A stretch of 64,000 nucleotides of DNA from Krasilnikovozyma curviuscula (Eukaryota; Basidiomycota; Tremellomycetes; Cystofilobasidiales; Mrakiaceae), in the NCBI GenBank assembly GCA_014825775.1, contig MVAQ01000020.1:62001-126000 (forward strand). The letters are read 5' to 3'. A program made the position numbers and the translations under genes. The notes below the pieces were generated by a model, which did no database searches, was not told the origin of the DNA, and saw only the letters and a program-made list of their open reading frames with translations. This document shows, piece after piece, positions 39,224 through 51,602 of this stretch. Position 1 is the first letter of the stretch; each line of letters opens with the position of its first letter.

Positions 39224-42200
39224 ATGGCTCCACCGCTACCACCTTCGTCGCACACTCTGCCCTCAATCCGAGCCTCTTCAGCATCAGACACAGCGATGGA
39301 TATTGGGCAGAGCGATGGCGGTATAAGAAGGATGACTAAGGATACGCTGATACGGTGGACTGCCATGGCTTCCAAAGGTTCGTAGCACGTTCGGTTGATT
39401 TTTTGTCTAATGACAGGTTGGGGCCATATACTTATACCTACGCGTTTTCGTCGGCAGGTGGCATTGGGACATGTGTTGCTATTGAAGATTGTATAGCAGC
39501 TGGCGATGAAGATTTGATGTTTCTGGTGGGAGACAAGATTCAGGTCATTGGTGTGCTTGGGGAGGGTATATATCTGGCGAGTACACTTTCAATACAAAGT
39601 TGCTTTAAACACAGCCACGTTTCTGAAAACTAATACTGTCATTTGCTGCTACTTCAGGGTCTTTGTGAAGGTGTCTTGGGTAGATTTTCTGGAACTCAGG
39701 TTCAGTTTGACTCTTCACCTACTAATCCTAATCACCGAACCTCTACTGCTTCTAAAACATCAAATGTTCCATCCTCAGCTTCCATGCCTCTTTCCCGATC
39801 TTCTACCATCAACTCAAATAGCTCAACGCGTCGAGCGGATGATACCCAGACTCCCCTTCGAGAGTTCACGGATGAAACTCCAACGGTTCTTCCAACTCCC
39901 CCACCGTCTAACCGAAGGGCTAGCGAGCCTCTTAGGGCAAAAGTGGAAGAGGCTGTTTTGAGGAGAGATAGAGAGAGGGGTAGTTTCAACGTATCTAGTG
40001 GTGTGGTTTCGCATGCAGGAGTCGCGCAGGCGCCTTCCTTTCAAAACCACACTTTGGAGGAAGGATCGGTGCCGGCATTAACTCGAAGAAGCTCTCTAAG
40101 AGGAACATCAATACTTCCTCCTTCACCATCACCTTCACCACCACCTCTCACTCACCGCCGGCAGTCATCTGCGACTGACATTTCTATTGAGACGCCTACC
40201 CCTTCACCTCAAACGCATAGCCGGTCGATGCGCTCCCGATCTTCAACTCCTCCATCTCCAACTCGGTCTCTTTCACCAGACACACCTATGTCGGATAGAA
40301 ACGCATTTGATCTCTCGCCGTCACTTGCCAGCGCTACCTCCAACTCGCCCAACCTGGTAGAAGAACCTCCCACAATGTTAACATTCAAACAGAATGACTC
40401 TGTTGTTGCTGGACGTACAAATCTCAACCCCGCTAATAGCATCAAGAAAATACGTCGGAAAGCCGTCGGATTATTTGAAGACATCATAGATGCTTCCAAC
40501 CTGGATGCAGCTCACACGTATCAGGAACCTTCCAATCACGTACCCTGGTCTTTGGCTGAAGCTCAGAGGAAAACTGAAACAAATCCTGTGTTGGATCGCG
40601 TTAACTCTCTGAGTCGACAAGAAGGTTCAACTGCTTCAAATGAGCTCAGATCAATGAACACTCTGAGCAGTGAGGCCTCGCTCAACAGCGTTCTTGGTCT
40701 CGGAAAACCAGTCCAGTCACTAAGCACCAACCTCAACAGCCAGACTCTACAGGAAGGAGAACTCCTTCATTTCCCGATGCCACCGGTATCGGATTCTCCT
40801 GCGTCTCGTCAGTTCTCTTCGCACGGTAGATCAAGTTCGGTTGTTTCTATTCCCTTCTCGCTTTCAGCTTCACCAATGGAAGAGGAGTTTGATAAATCTG
40901 ATACTGGTGCGGGAGATGAGCCTTCATCAGTCCACCTTAATTCACCCCAGCATCCCATTCAGCCGCCGTCCTCTGAAACCCCGTTCGCTCAGCGTCCATT
41001 TTCATCCCAACTCGCACCACCTCGATCAACCTCCAACCGCTCGCTCTCTTCAAATTCCGAAACTGGAAACAGTGAGGATGAATGGGATGTGTACGCTGAC
41101 TACGCCAGAGAATCAATGTATTTACCACCGGGTGCGATCTCAGTTCAAGGTCTCAGCGACAAGAGGAAATCTGCGCTGAGGCCGAACGACCTGAAGCTAG
41201 AGAAGAGAGGATCTGCACTGAAGTTGGCATTAGAGAACATCCAGGGCTTGAAGGAGGATAGTGGCTCGGACATCGAAAAAGAGCTGGGGGAAGATGATAA
41301 CATCGTCTCACCTGGGAGTGATGTTTGGAAGTACGAATCAGCCACTACCCCTACAATTACATTCACACCAGTTTTTGGAACCTTCTCAGGCAATAACAAC
41401 AACAATGTCAACAGATCTAGGTCCAACTCGTACGGATTAGGTAGCCTCAGCTCTGGAGGTTCTACCGCACTCTCATCGCTCGTCAACGTCTCGGCGTCTT
41501 CATTCAATGTTGCTTCTGATCTTCGGAACAGAATCATGGAATCTCGCTCTCCCTCTCCTCAGAATCAAGACAGTCGCCTTACTGGCGCTACCTCCGTTCG
41601 TAGCCCAATTGAAACTGAGATGGACCTTAACAGACAGAGCATCGTCAGTGTTCCCGTCAGTGCTATCGGTGGCCAAAAGGATGTACAAGATGAATTTGAT
41701 GATGAATTCGTAAGGGGGGATGACGAAGTACTAGTCATCAGAGAAGAAGAACCTCAACGGACGCCAGTCCCTATTGTTCGCCATCAGCTGGTCGATCCTG
41801 GACCTGTCTTCACGTTACCACCACCTGCGCTTGAGAACACGGAGTCAAACGAAAACCAACCTGCCTCAAATAATATACAAGAAGAACAGCTTGACCGTGA
41901 ATCGATCCCAACACCTACAGCTACACCTCTCGAAAGTAACATTAGGCCCGACAGTCCATCCATCTCAGTAACCCCGCCTGAAACTACAACACAGCTAGAG
42001 AAACCATCGCTAACCATCGATGTGGCCCTTGCCAACTCGGGTGTTTCAGCGGTCCCTAACCCCGTACCCCTCGTCATTGACAACGCTTGTACCCCTACGC
42101 CGGTAGCTTCTGATGAGTCAGATCACAAAGAAGGTGCTCCCATCCATGGAAGCATGGACAATAGTCTGGCTAACTCCAACGGACCAGTTCCAATTTCCTT

Positions 42201-44942
42201 TGCGTTTGGTCCCTTCTCTCAAGCCCCAGCTGCCCATCATCTCTCGCCGCTATCCTCCCCCGACATTTCCGCGTTCGGGATCGGTGTTGGTCCCTCCTCA
42301 AGGTCCAACTCCCCTCGTGAATCTCCGGCTGATCATATGTTTGCGAGTAGTAACGTGATTTCGATGAATACTGCACCGAGGTCAACAACGCCGACTGTCG
42401 GCGCCATTCCTCGTCCGGGACTTTTCCCTCAAGAACGGCCCAGAAGCAGGAGCTTTTCGAGTATGCCTTCGGTTGAGGTCATCTTCCCTAGCACTACTGG
42501 GTAGGTCTTTAGTTTTTTATTGCTTTCAGAATCCTATTTAAAACCAACTGACGGACGTTTTCTCTCGTCATAGCTACTCGTCTTCAGGCGATCTGGCTCG
42601 CGCATTCAATAAGATGGGAACTCACAGCCCTGTACTTGCACAGTTCTCTTCACCTGGATCACCGCTGGGTTCTGCGTTTGGATCGCCTCGACCGTCCTCA
42701 CCTTCTCAGCCTCATCCCTTCGAACGGTCCTTCTCACCAGTCAACAACAGACCACATCCATTTGCCGATGCTCCCATCACCCCCAAATATACCGAGTCGG
42801 CGAAGCATGTCGATCTGGGGAAGAAGGGTACCTTCCAGCCTAAACTTCCCAGCGTCCTCCTCCAAGATGCTCCTGCACCTTCCAAGCAGAAGAGGAAGGG
42901 CAGCGCCGACACTCCCAAAATTTCACAACAGACTGCGCCAGTCCCTGCCCCCAAGAAAGGTCTCAGGAGATTTGCAAGTCAGGGATTCTTGCGTGGAGGT
43001 AAAGACAAGTTGGAACAGACCGTCGCTGTGACATTTGACCGACCACCACCTGTTCCCATGACACCAAAAGATGCCAAAGCAGCTCCTCCTTCAGTAATAC
43101 CCAACGTGGAGAGCTCTATCAAGCTTCCTTTACGGGACCTCGAAACTCCTCCTCTCCTTAACTCGCCGATGTCAACGTCTAGAAACAACATCAGAGCAAA
43201 CCGTAACGCTTCTAGTCCACTTCCAACGGCCACTTCACCGGCACCATTCGCCTCTGTAGAGACGCCTACCGCCCCACCGGCGACATCCCAACTTCGCCGA
43301 CTGAAGTCGACTAGTTCTCTGAAGACACTCACCAGCCCTAAATCGAAGAAGAACGCTAAAATGCCTCCTGGTGTCACACCCTCTCCTTCGAATGACACAA
43401 TCACCTCACCACAATCCAAATCGACGACTCTTCCGCCCCCAGTCTCTCACAGAGACTTCGAAGACGAAACCCAAGTGGTTGGTGGGCTAGAATTTGAGAT
43501 TGTAAAACCGTTGGCGAGGAAGGCGTCGATGAAGGACAAAGAAGGAGGTGTTCTCAATGCCTCCGACCTCAGCAGTTCAACGTCGACTAGCGCATCAAAC
43601 ACGGTTTCGGCTGCTGTCGTCGGAGGAGGACCTGTTGACGAATGGGGTTTCTACTTGAATGGAAGACGTCCGTCGCTAGTAAGCACAAACTCGGCGGGTG
43701 AAGTGATGAGGAGCTTGGAAGCTCGATGGGTAAGTGATGATATCAACCGCTGACCCTTACTCTACGGTAACTAAACTATTCGATGTCTTGTTGTAGCTTT
43801 CAACAATATCGACATCACCAGCATCTGCGTCTCTGAAGTCCAAGAAAGTCAAAAAGCTAGTGCTTGAATCGACGTTCCCACCTTCGCTCCGCGGTAGGAT
43901 CTGGGATTACCTATCCGAGTCTAAATCAACCATGTCAAGACCAGGACTATACGAAACCCTTTCTCAAAGAGCAAACTCTCCACCTGCTGGTGCAAAGGCC
44001 TTACACCCTGGCCTGAAGAATGTTATCCAAAAGGACGTTGAGAAGGCTTTCAGGGACCATGAAAACTTCAACCCACCCCGCCAAGGTCGTAAAGAGTTGA
44101 ACAACGTGCTGATGGCATATGCAATGCTGAATCCTGTGTTTGGGTACTATTCTAGTACGTCTCCGATTTAATCTTCGCCAGAGTGACTCTGTACTGACCT
44201 GTCTGGTGTCTGTTGATCAAGGCATGACCTTAATTGCAGGATGTCTCTTGATCCATACCCCTGCAGAGGACTCATTTTGGCTTCTAACAACGCTCATGGA
44301 TAGGATGAAGGGCTACTTCGCAGGCCGAGAACTCAAGGTCGATGCAATTGTTTTGATGGGACTTGTGGACATCAACGACAAGCCGCTAGGTCAACGACTT
44401 TTCGTGAGTATTATTTCGCACTAGCCCACTTCATGTATATATTCTGATCGAAATTTTTCTTACGTGTAAAGGGCGTGTGTAAAGTCGATCTGCAGAAGGT
44501 TTTGGAAGCTTGGTTGCTGCCGATGTTTGTCCGAGTCTTACCTTGGCCAACAATGTTGCGAGTTTGGGACCTCACTCTATATCTCGGTAAGATTCTTGTT
44601 GTTTTGATTTACAGAGTCTCCCAAGCTGAGCCCCGAACCCTTCCATCTCTAGGTCAAGACTTCCTCCTCCGCATCGCCCTCTCGATCCTCTTGACCTCCA
44701 GTCCTCGTCTGCTTGACCTCAACACTCTCCCAACGACGTCTCACGTCAACTATTATCTCTACAATCTGCCGCAGGACCAGCTCCTCGCTGCGGACTCGCT
44801 GATTGAAAAAGCGCTCAGCTTGAAGTGGAAGGACGACGAGTTAAAGAAGTATCGACTCAAGGCAACGAACGCGCTTAATGATGCTGCTTTCCATGGACCG
44901 GCTGGAAATACCAATAGGAAGAGAGGGAAGTCGTTCAGTTAA
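39224..44942 (+). CDS. SH3-TBC domain protein, apparently lacking Rab-GAP finger residues
   Basis: Eight exons are inferred: 39224-39377, 39458-39576, 39658-42500, 42574-43729, 43797-44154, 44222 to about 44404, about 44471-44588, and about 44653-44942. An SH3 domain lies near the N-terminus (TCVAIEDCIAAGDEDLMFLVGDK, in two halves, then VLGEGIYLGLCEGVLGRF). A long Ser/Pro-rich disordered region of roughly 1,250 residues follows, with many SPxx and RSxS sites. The C-terminal TBC domain starts STFPPSLRGRIWDYLSES and includes IQKDVEKAFRDH, LMAYAMLNPVFGYYSSMTLI, SFWLLTTLMDRM and WDLTLYLGQDFLLRIALSIL. Active TBC Rab-GAPs use IxxDxxR and YxQ; here the positions read IQKDVEK and YYSSM. It may therefore bind Rabs without GAP activity. 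Exon 2 ends at a GC donor. Confidence 0.9.
39577..39657 (+). other. Probable GC-AG intron in the SH3-TBC gene
   Basis: The donor reads CTG|GCGAGT and the acceptor TTCAG. This join yields GEGIYLGLCEGVLGRF, a standard SH3 core. The GT donor 11 bases upstream (GTATAT) would put an immediate stop in frame after the acceptor. Confidence 0.72.
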
Positions 44943-45902
44943 AACACAACCACTTTCTCTGTCATTTTATACTGTTTTTGCTCTAATTTGTGTCCTCGTA
45001 TTCTGGGTATCTCATTTCTTGGTTTGTTTCTCAATTTATATACTCATAAACTGTATTAACCTCTCCCTTTCCTTCCATTCTACATAATGACATAACCTTT
45101 CCGCCTTCGCCTATAGATGTAATGATCTCACCCTACCATGTTTCGTTTTCTCCTTTTCGATCTCTTTCCTCTGGGCTTTAACGTTTATATCTCTTCTGAC
45201 GAGTTATACAATTGATCAATTTGGTATTTGATGCTTTTAATAAGCAAGGAAATGGTTTTCCTGAATGGTGTCGAAATATTTGGCTCTTTGGTTTGTGTCT
45301 CTCATAACGCTTGGAATTTGCTGCAGCCCTGGGTGTTCATAAATACAGGTTCCTCCTTGATCGTCTCTTTTCGAAATGCTTTCTTCCATGGCAATTTCTT
45401 ATTTAATACTGGTTGACTTTCTCATTTGCTGCCTCTCGCCACCCGGTTAAAGAGAAGAGCGAGCTTTTCAGCAGCGAGACGTCTCGACGACGACGACACC
45501 TGACTATTCTGACAAGTATAACAGAAGTAAAGGTGAGTACCAAGATCTCTTATTCCCGTATGAGGAGGAGAGATTGAGTTGACTTTTCGTGACTATTTTC
45601 CTGTCGTCGTCGGCCCCACCTTCTCCAGATTCTGGCTGTTTAAATTGAAACCACGAGATACAAGAGAATAGGTAGGCATCGCTTGGCTTTGAGTGATCAC
45701 ACTAGGGTTGCTTTTGTGTTCTGGTTGGTGCTGTTGGCTGAATATCCATAAAGCTCTCAAGGCGACTGGCAAGAAGGGCAAGAGCTGACAACTTTCAACC
45801 TCTCTCTCTTCCAAAGTTATTGTTTCTCAGGCCCATCCAACAACTAATCCCATTCCATTTATCATATTTATCATTCCCCAGGTCCTATTGATACCTCTCA
45901 CC
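44943..45902 (+). other. Intergenic, no gene seen
   Basis: This 960-bp gap between plus-strand genes is T-rich in its first half. A GTGAGTACC word near 45533 and an AG acceptor before 45890 suggest a possible intron in the Pex11-family gene's 5' untranslated region. No coding exon is supported. Confidence 0.4.
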
Positions 45903-47111
45903 ATGGCACCAGCAATTTCCACCCTTGTGCCTCACCTCGCCCATTTCTCATCGTACCTCGACACGACTAACGGTCTCGACAAGACGCTCATGCTTTTCCA
46001 ATATTTGCCTATGATGCTACCAGCTTCAAATGCAGGTAGACCCGTGTTGGCGATGAAGAAGCTGGGTGCGGAGATTGGGGAGTTTAGGATTGGGATGAGG
46101 CTGTTTGGTGCGTACATTTTATTGGCCGAACACTAGTGCCATTGTACATCAAAAGTGATCTTCATCCTAATATCTTGTGCCAAATTGATGAAGGCCTGAT
46201 ACCCATCATCACGTCGTTCCTGAAAATCACGACCACACCCTCGCTCCTACAGAAGACGTCGACGACGCAGCTCCTCCAGCTCATCTCCATCTTATGCTAC
46301 TACCCACTCGAGCATGTTTACTGGCTGAGCATCAAGAAAGTCTTGGTTCTCCCGCCAAAGACCATCGCGAAGGTCGCGCGATGGAGCTGTCGATTCTGGA
46401 TGTGGGTTGCGCTCCCCGTCGTCTTTCTCACACTCTATAGAGTCCACAGCCAAGCATCAAACCACTGATACTATTATTTTTGCTCATCGCGCAGGTTCTA
46501 TGTTCTCCTCTCCCTCCGCCCGCTCATCCTTCGCCATCTCGCGCTCAAGTCCCAATCCGCCTCCCTCTTGGCGCTCCAGAAACAGCTCAACACGTCGCCC
46601 AAGACTGAGCATAATGTGCAAACCCTTGAGGCGATGGAGAAGGAGTTGAAAGAGAAGTGGGGGAGTTGGACGTTGGACGCCGTGGAGGCCGGGGGTTATT
46701 TACCTTTGACGCTACACTGGTTCGTACTTTCCTTTTCTTCTTAGTTCTCAGCGGTCATAGTGCAAGGTATAATTATACTTATTACTTTGTTTGACTTTTG
46801 GTTGTATCATGATATAGGTCCCTAGCAAACGGCCTTTTCTCAACTCCCGTACGTCTCCTCCATCCCTAAGCGCATGAAGGTCTTTTCATCCAGCACTTCT
46901 GACGTCATTATTCATCAAATTCCAGTTCCCAACAGGCTTCTTCGGGACCATCGCATGCGTCGCTCAGATCGTACGTGGCTGGCGTGCGACGACTCCTGCC
47001 TCTGTAGCTGTTACTGCTGTCAAGATGGGTGCTGATGGCAGTAAAGAAGCCAAGATGGAGACTGTAGCTGTCGAAGGCATGCCTGGGGACGGCAAGGAGA
47101 AGACTGAGTAA
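45903..47111 (+). CDS. Pex11-family peroxisomal membrane protein
   Basis: Five exons, roughly 45903-46107, 46192-46410, 46495-46720, 46818-46847 and 46925-47111, keep frame. The start MAPAISTLVPHLAHFSSYLD and 'DKTLMLFQYLPMML' are the amphipathic N-terminal helices of Pex11 proteins that bend peroxisome membrane; 'LGAEIGEFRIGMRLFG' matches the next conserved block. Further on, 'YYPLEHVYWLS' and 'ARWSCRFWMFYVLLSLRPLIL' are Pex11 text, and 'FPTGFFGTIACVAQIVRGW' is the usual C-terminal membrane segment. Pex11 proteins drive peroxisome elongation and division. The tail after it (KMGADGSKEAKMETV) is charged. Whether this is Pex11 itself or the Pex11C/Gim5-like paralogue cannot be told here. Confidence 0.9.
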
Positions 47112-47705
47112 GGCTTGATGAAAGGCAGTCGTGTACGTGAGACGGTGAAATATACGCAGGGCGAAAGGGACCAAACGGCAGTATAGTGGATGATAGTGTA
47201 TCTTGGGCCAATTCCTGCTCGATAGAGTGTAAAAACATGTGTTTTGTTGCTATTCAATTGATGTTTGGACAAGTTTCTGCTTGATTTTTATTTCGGAGCA
47301 GCCGGCGCGTTTACGTCTTTTCCTACTGCGCGTTCCTCAACTTGCTCAATCCCGGGCCTGTACTTGAAATCGCAATGGCAGTTCCATATAATCTTGCCGT
47401 ACCTCGGAACTAGAGAAAGAAAAGTTCTACGCTGTTCGAGGCAACTGAAACTGTCGCCCCTTGCCAGTGTTTCGCAGTTTTTTTCCCGCGACAGCGAGAA
47501 ACCCTTCTTTTTCTGCCCCAGGCCACGACCTACGCAAACTTTTTCACAGCAATTCAAGGCAACCCATTCGACATCTCCTTCTTGAGGTCAGCTTGACGCC
47601 CGACCAGGACACTTCCCACTCCCTTCGTTGACAGAGAGGAGCCAGCTTCCCCCCGCACACACCCTCGTCCCCTCTTTTGTTTTCTCTCCGAACGTCGAAT
47701 TCGAT
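47112..47705 (+). other. Intergenic, promoter side of the surface-sensor gene
   Basis: This 590-bp gap has only antisense or short frames. The last 90 bp before the ATG at 47706 are CT-rich, as expected of a fungal leader. No gene or repeat is seen. Confidence 0.45.
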
Positions 47706-49589
47706 ATGTCCCTAGACACAATGCGACTATCTTTACCTCTGAGCCTGCTTCTTCTCTCGATTCCCTCAGCAGCCTATGCCTCCCTCCGACCGACCCCAGC
47801 GCCCCACCGACGGGCCATTGGCGACGTACATACCATTGTCCAGGGCAATTCCACCTTTCTTAGCACAGAAACAGCGGCTCCTGTCACCACCGGTGGGACC
47901 AGTGAGGTGGTGAGTCCTCGTTGTCATCTTCTTTGTTGTTATGTTTTGAGAAAAGAGGAAGGGCGTTGGCACACGCGAAACCCTTCGTGTTCTTCCACAT
48001 ACTCTTCCACAGGGGGTTTGCCTGGCCCAAGGATTGGCATCGACGATGATGGGCATGTGTTGCTTTCTTTGTCAGGACTCTTTACTGATAAATCTGCTGT
48101 TTTGTCTGGTGTGGTTCCCATCCCTTGTTTGGTACCTGTTGACCCGTAGACGACCTCTGCCTCTGCGTCCCTTTCGGGCTCTGTCACGCCAACCAGCTTG
48201 AGCGTCACATCCTCCCTCAACCCAAGCTCAGAATCACTCTCATCTTCCTCCTCCATCGTCTCCTCCTCCTCTTCCTCCGTCGTCTCGTCGTGGTCGTCCA
48301 GCTCCTCTTCTTCGAGCACGACATCGAGCACGCCCACGAGCAGTAGCACTAGCTCGACACCTACATCGTCGTCTTCATCAAGTACCTCAATTGCTTCTCA
48401 GTAAGTTTTTCTCGACCTCAACCTCTCGTGAAATCCGCAGCGTTATTCGGACAAACCTGATCCCTTGCGTTATCTTCCTCTCTGCGGTTCTCCTCGTGCC
48501 TTCGTACCAAAAACGACAAAAACAAACACATAGGTCTCTCTCAACGGATACCTCCGGTAACGTCATCTACGTAACCCAGTCGGTGCCCATCTCCAACACG
48601 CACTCCGCTTCGTCCTCGTCGACTGCTGGCGCAGGCTCTTCTTCCTCCCTCTCCACGGGAGCAATCGTCGGTATCTCTGTTGCAGCCGGTGTTGTTGCAC
48701 TTGCTATAGGACTATTTGTCGTGTTCAGGGTGACAAATAGGAGGTATAGACGCGACGGTGACGACGATGGGAACGACGAGATCAAATGGTGCGTCTTTTC
48801 CAACTCTGCTTTACTTACGAGCCCTTTCGTAAGGCTATTACGAGATCTGAGATTTGCTGATTGTTTGATTTTTGCTCTATCACTGCAGGCCTGAACTCAA
48901 CCGTCACGGAAACGAAGACAGCTCGCACCCTCTCCCTGCGCGTCCCACAGGCGGCGCCGGAATCTCGTACGTTTCCCATCATTTATTGCAATTTTGAACT
49001 CTACAACTTACTTCCGTTTCTTTGTAGTACCAACGCGCTCGACGGAGAAGATGACGAAGAAGATCAACTGGCGGGCTCGACGGTCGACAGTGACCACTTT
49101 TCTTATCCACCCCTCCAAGCGTCCTCCTCCAACCACGGGGGCTATTACGACCCATCTTACCCTATGGGAGGTTACGACCAGGGTCCGTATGGTGTTGCTG
49201 GTGTGGGCGTTGCAAACGCGCCGTATGGCGGTCAGGGTTACGAGGGCGGTGGTGGATACGAGTACGAGAACGCCGGCGGTGGCGACGGCGTGTACTCGGA
49301 CGAGCACCACCAGCTGGGTAGCGGGATAGTGAGGAGCACCTCTATGGGAGCTAATAACGCTCTTGGTGGCGGTTACGGAGCGTCGGAGGAGCAGCATTAT
49401 GCCACTGGAGACGCCTATGGCGGTATGGGTGGGGAAGGGCAGCAGTATGATGCACCGATCGACTATGGGCAGCATCAGCTTCAATATTCATCCCATCAAC
49501 AGCATGAGGAGATTCCGATGAGGAGCGTCAGCGCTGGTGTGGGTGCTGGTGGGGCGGGACTAAGCAGACGTCCCACAGATGACTATTAG
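47706..49589 (+). CDS. Mid2/SKG6-like single-span cell-surface protein
   Basis: Five exons are inferred; introns at about 47911-48149, 48402-48534, 48790-48889 and 48968-49028 all restore frame. A signal peptide (MRLSLPLSLLLLSIPSAAYA, either ATG works) leads into an ectodomain with an N-glycosylation sequon (NST) and a very long Ser/Thr run likely to be heavily O-mannosylated. One membrane span (GAIVGISVAAGVVALAIGLF) is followed by basic stop-transfer residues NRRYRR. The cytoplasmic tail is acidic, then Gly/Tyr-rich with repeats of YGG, YEGG and YDP words, ending SRRPTDDY. This is the plan of Mid2/Wtl-type wall-stress sensors and of SKG6/Axl2-domain proteins. No Wsc domain is seen, and sensor function is inferred from the layout alone. 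Confidence 0.85.
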
Positions 49590-49967
49590 CTGCTTATATC
49601 TTTATTTCTTCACTTGAATCTTTTACAAGTTTTTTCCATAATGCGGAATATCTTCACCATTTTGTGTTTTGTCTTTCTTCCTTTCGGATCATTTTGGACA
49701 CTCTTCATCGCTTTCACGACGCTCGTTTTTGTTTCCTCTTCTCGTTCCGTTCCAGTGGTACCACTAGCATCTTTCATCATTTTTACACTTGTTCATAGGC
49801 ATTGTACCTCAATCAACGTTGTGAACTTTTCTCTGCAAGGTCGATGTCAATGTCTTGGCGGCTGGCCGCTCGCCACAACCTAGCAAGAATCCAGACTTTG
49901 GCAACGGCACAGGTACAGACCCCATCTCCTCTCAACTCCGTCTCCAATTTCTCATTTCTCTTTCACT
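49590..49967 (+). other. Intergenic, no supported gene
   Basis: This 380-bp gap precedes the GTPase-like gene. An ATG near 49852 opens a basic short frame (MSWRLAARHNLARIQ) that ends quickly; it could be an upstream leader exon but no join was convincing. Confidence 0.4.
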
Positions 49968-51602
49968 ATGTCTTCTGCAACAGAAAACCATCCACATGGC
50001 TCAGCACAAGTTAACGAGGTCTTTGAGTCGACCCCAACATTCCACCTGATTGTCGTCTCACCAGACGCCCTCTCTGCCCAAAGCAAGGAACTCGAGCTGT
50101 GTAGGAAGGTGTTCGGATGTGATGACCTGGCATGTCCTTAATCACTAGGTCTGATGTGGAAACTAGAGCTGATTTTGGTTGTAAGAAATCATGTAGGTTT
50201 TGGAGGACAAGACCAAAGAACCTTACGAGCTTCCATCGTTGAGCTCGAAACAGAACAGTAGAATCGCCGTCCACTGGGCTGTTTCTTCAGAAGATGCCAA
50301 AAGGTTCTTACAGAGTCTTGATGGGGAGAAAAAGGCACGAGAGATGCGCATGGTTTGGTACGCCGCTTCTGTACGAAACTCACAGCCTGCCAACGTTTGT
50401 CATTGACGAACTGCTGTCGTATCGACATTGTTACAAGGACAGGTATTGTATACATTCCGACTCTCAGACGTCTATCACATCCTCAGCGTTGTCGTTTGGT
50501 CCCAGTAAGTGCATATCTCCTCCCCTCGTTGATGGAGCTTGCCCTTCTGACGGTCTGGGAATGGAGGAAGTTCCGACGCTTGTGTTAGTTCTTTCGGACA
50601 AGTTGGATCTAGTTGAGGTTTCATTGAAGCTGAGGTTGGAGAGTGGGATTGAGAATGCCATTATTGGTGTTGATGAAAAAGGTAGGTTTGCTTCTGGTTT
50701 TGTCTCTTCGACCTCTGAAAACCACCCTACTCTTGAAAACTGACATATTTGACGATTATATATCTAAATACTTGATAGATCAACACTCTCTAGAAACATT
50801 GGCATTTCAATGCGAGTTGGCCCTTTCTTCTTCTCCGCCGGCGCGTCTCCTGTGGGTAGCAGCACAGCGCTCCAACGCCGACGAGAAGATCAATTCATCC
50901 ATCAAAGCCGGTATGAAGCTCTTCTTGACGTCAGTCACTGCGTCCGTCCAGCCGATACCGTTTGTAGGCGGTGTCGCGAATCTTGCCGTTGTAGGGTGGC
51001 TACAGAATGAGATTGTGACGTGAGCTCTCTGATAGCTTTTCTTTTCTGATCACCCAACCCCTAGAACAGCATGTTTGACCAATTTCAATGTCTTTCTGAC
51101 ATGTTGTCGTTGCGTAGTATCTATAATTTCACCGACCCTGGCAGAGTGTTGCTGTCAAAAACTATCCAGGAGATCTTCTATGAGGCAGCGACGGGCTTGC
51201 CCCTCAAATTCCTCGTCTCTATGGTCGGACTTAAGACAATCTCTGGATTATGGGAATCACCTGCGACGGCTAGGGCGATAACCAAGACCATTGCTGGCAA
51301 GTCTCTAGTTCTCTTTTCTTCTTTCGTTCCTCCCACCCCATTGCGATGACCATTTTTTTCTCCAAAACATAGATCTGGTCATACTACTCGACTATCTTCT
51401 CACGCACATCCCATCCTCTCAACCAGTAACACACGCTGACGTCAAGACAGCCATCAAAAAGTATACGCACGACAAGACACGCCGGAACGTCCACAAGGAG
51501 CTCGAGGGCTACGTGGGCACATTTAATGTGTACCAGAGTTTCCAGAGAAAGTCATGCGAGGAAAACTTGAAAAGGGTCGTGTTGAAGTATCGCATGAGAT
51601 GA
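49968..51602 (+). CDS. GTPase-like protein with a DUF697-like C-terminal region (uncertain model)
   Basis: The C-terminal half is well supported as exons: one with 'PTLVLVLSDKLDLVEVSLKL' (resembling a G4 TKxD strand), then DQHSLETLAFQCELALSSSP..., a hydrophobic segment 'SVTASVQPIPFVGGVANLAV' and 'IYNFTDPGRVLLSKTIQEIF', then DLVILLDYLLTHIPSSQPV, ending VVLKYRMR. The PIPF hydrophobic pair resembles DUF697, a domain often joined to Era/YcjX-type small GTPases. The N-terminal half is less clear: it includes 'STPTFHLIVVSPDALSAQS', 'SRIAVHWAVSSEDAKRF' and 'TGIVYIPTLRR' (like the GIxYLH strand of AIG-type GTPases), but no intact GxxxxGKS P-loop was found. It may be a degenerate G protein, or the first exons are misplaced. 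One intron uses a GCAAGT donor. I know no named orthologue. Confidence 0.6.
51297..51372 (+). other. Probable GC-AG intron with consensus GCAAGT donor
   Basis: The exon ends ATT-GCT-G, followed by GCAAGT, the classical GC-donor consensus; the acceptor is AACATAG. The join gives TIADLVILLDYLL in frame. The nearest GT donors give frameshifts and early stops. Confidence 0.75.

Noticed and set aside
39566..39657. GT donor (GTATAT) at 39566 in the SH3-TBC gene
   Set aside because: It places an in-frame TGA right after the acceptor; the GC donor at 39577 gives a complete SH3 core.
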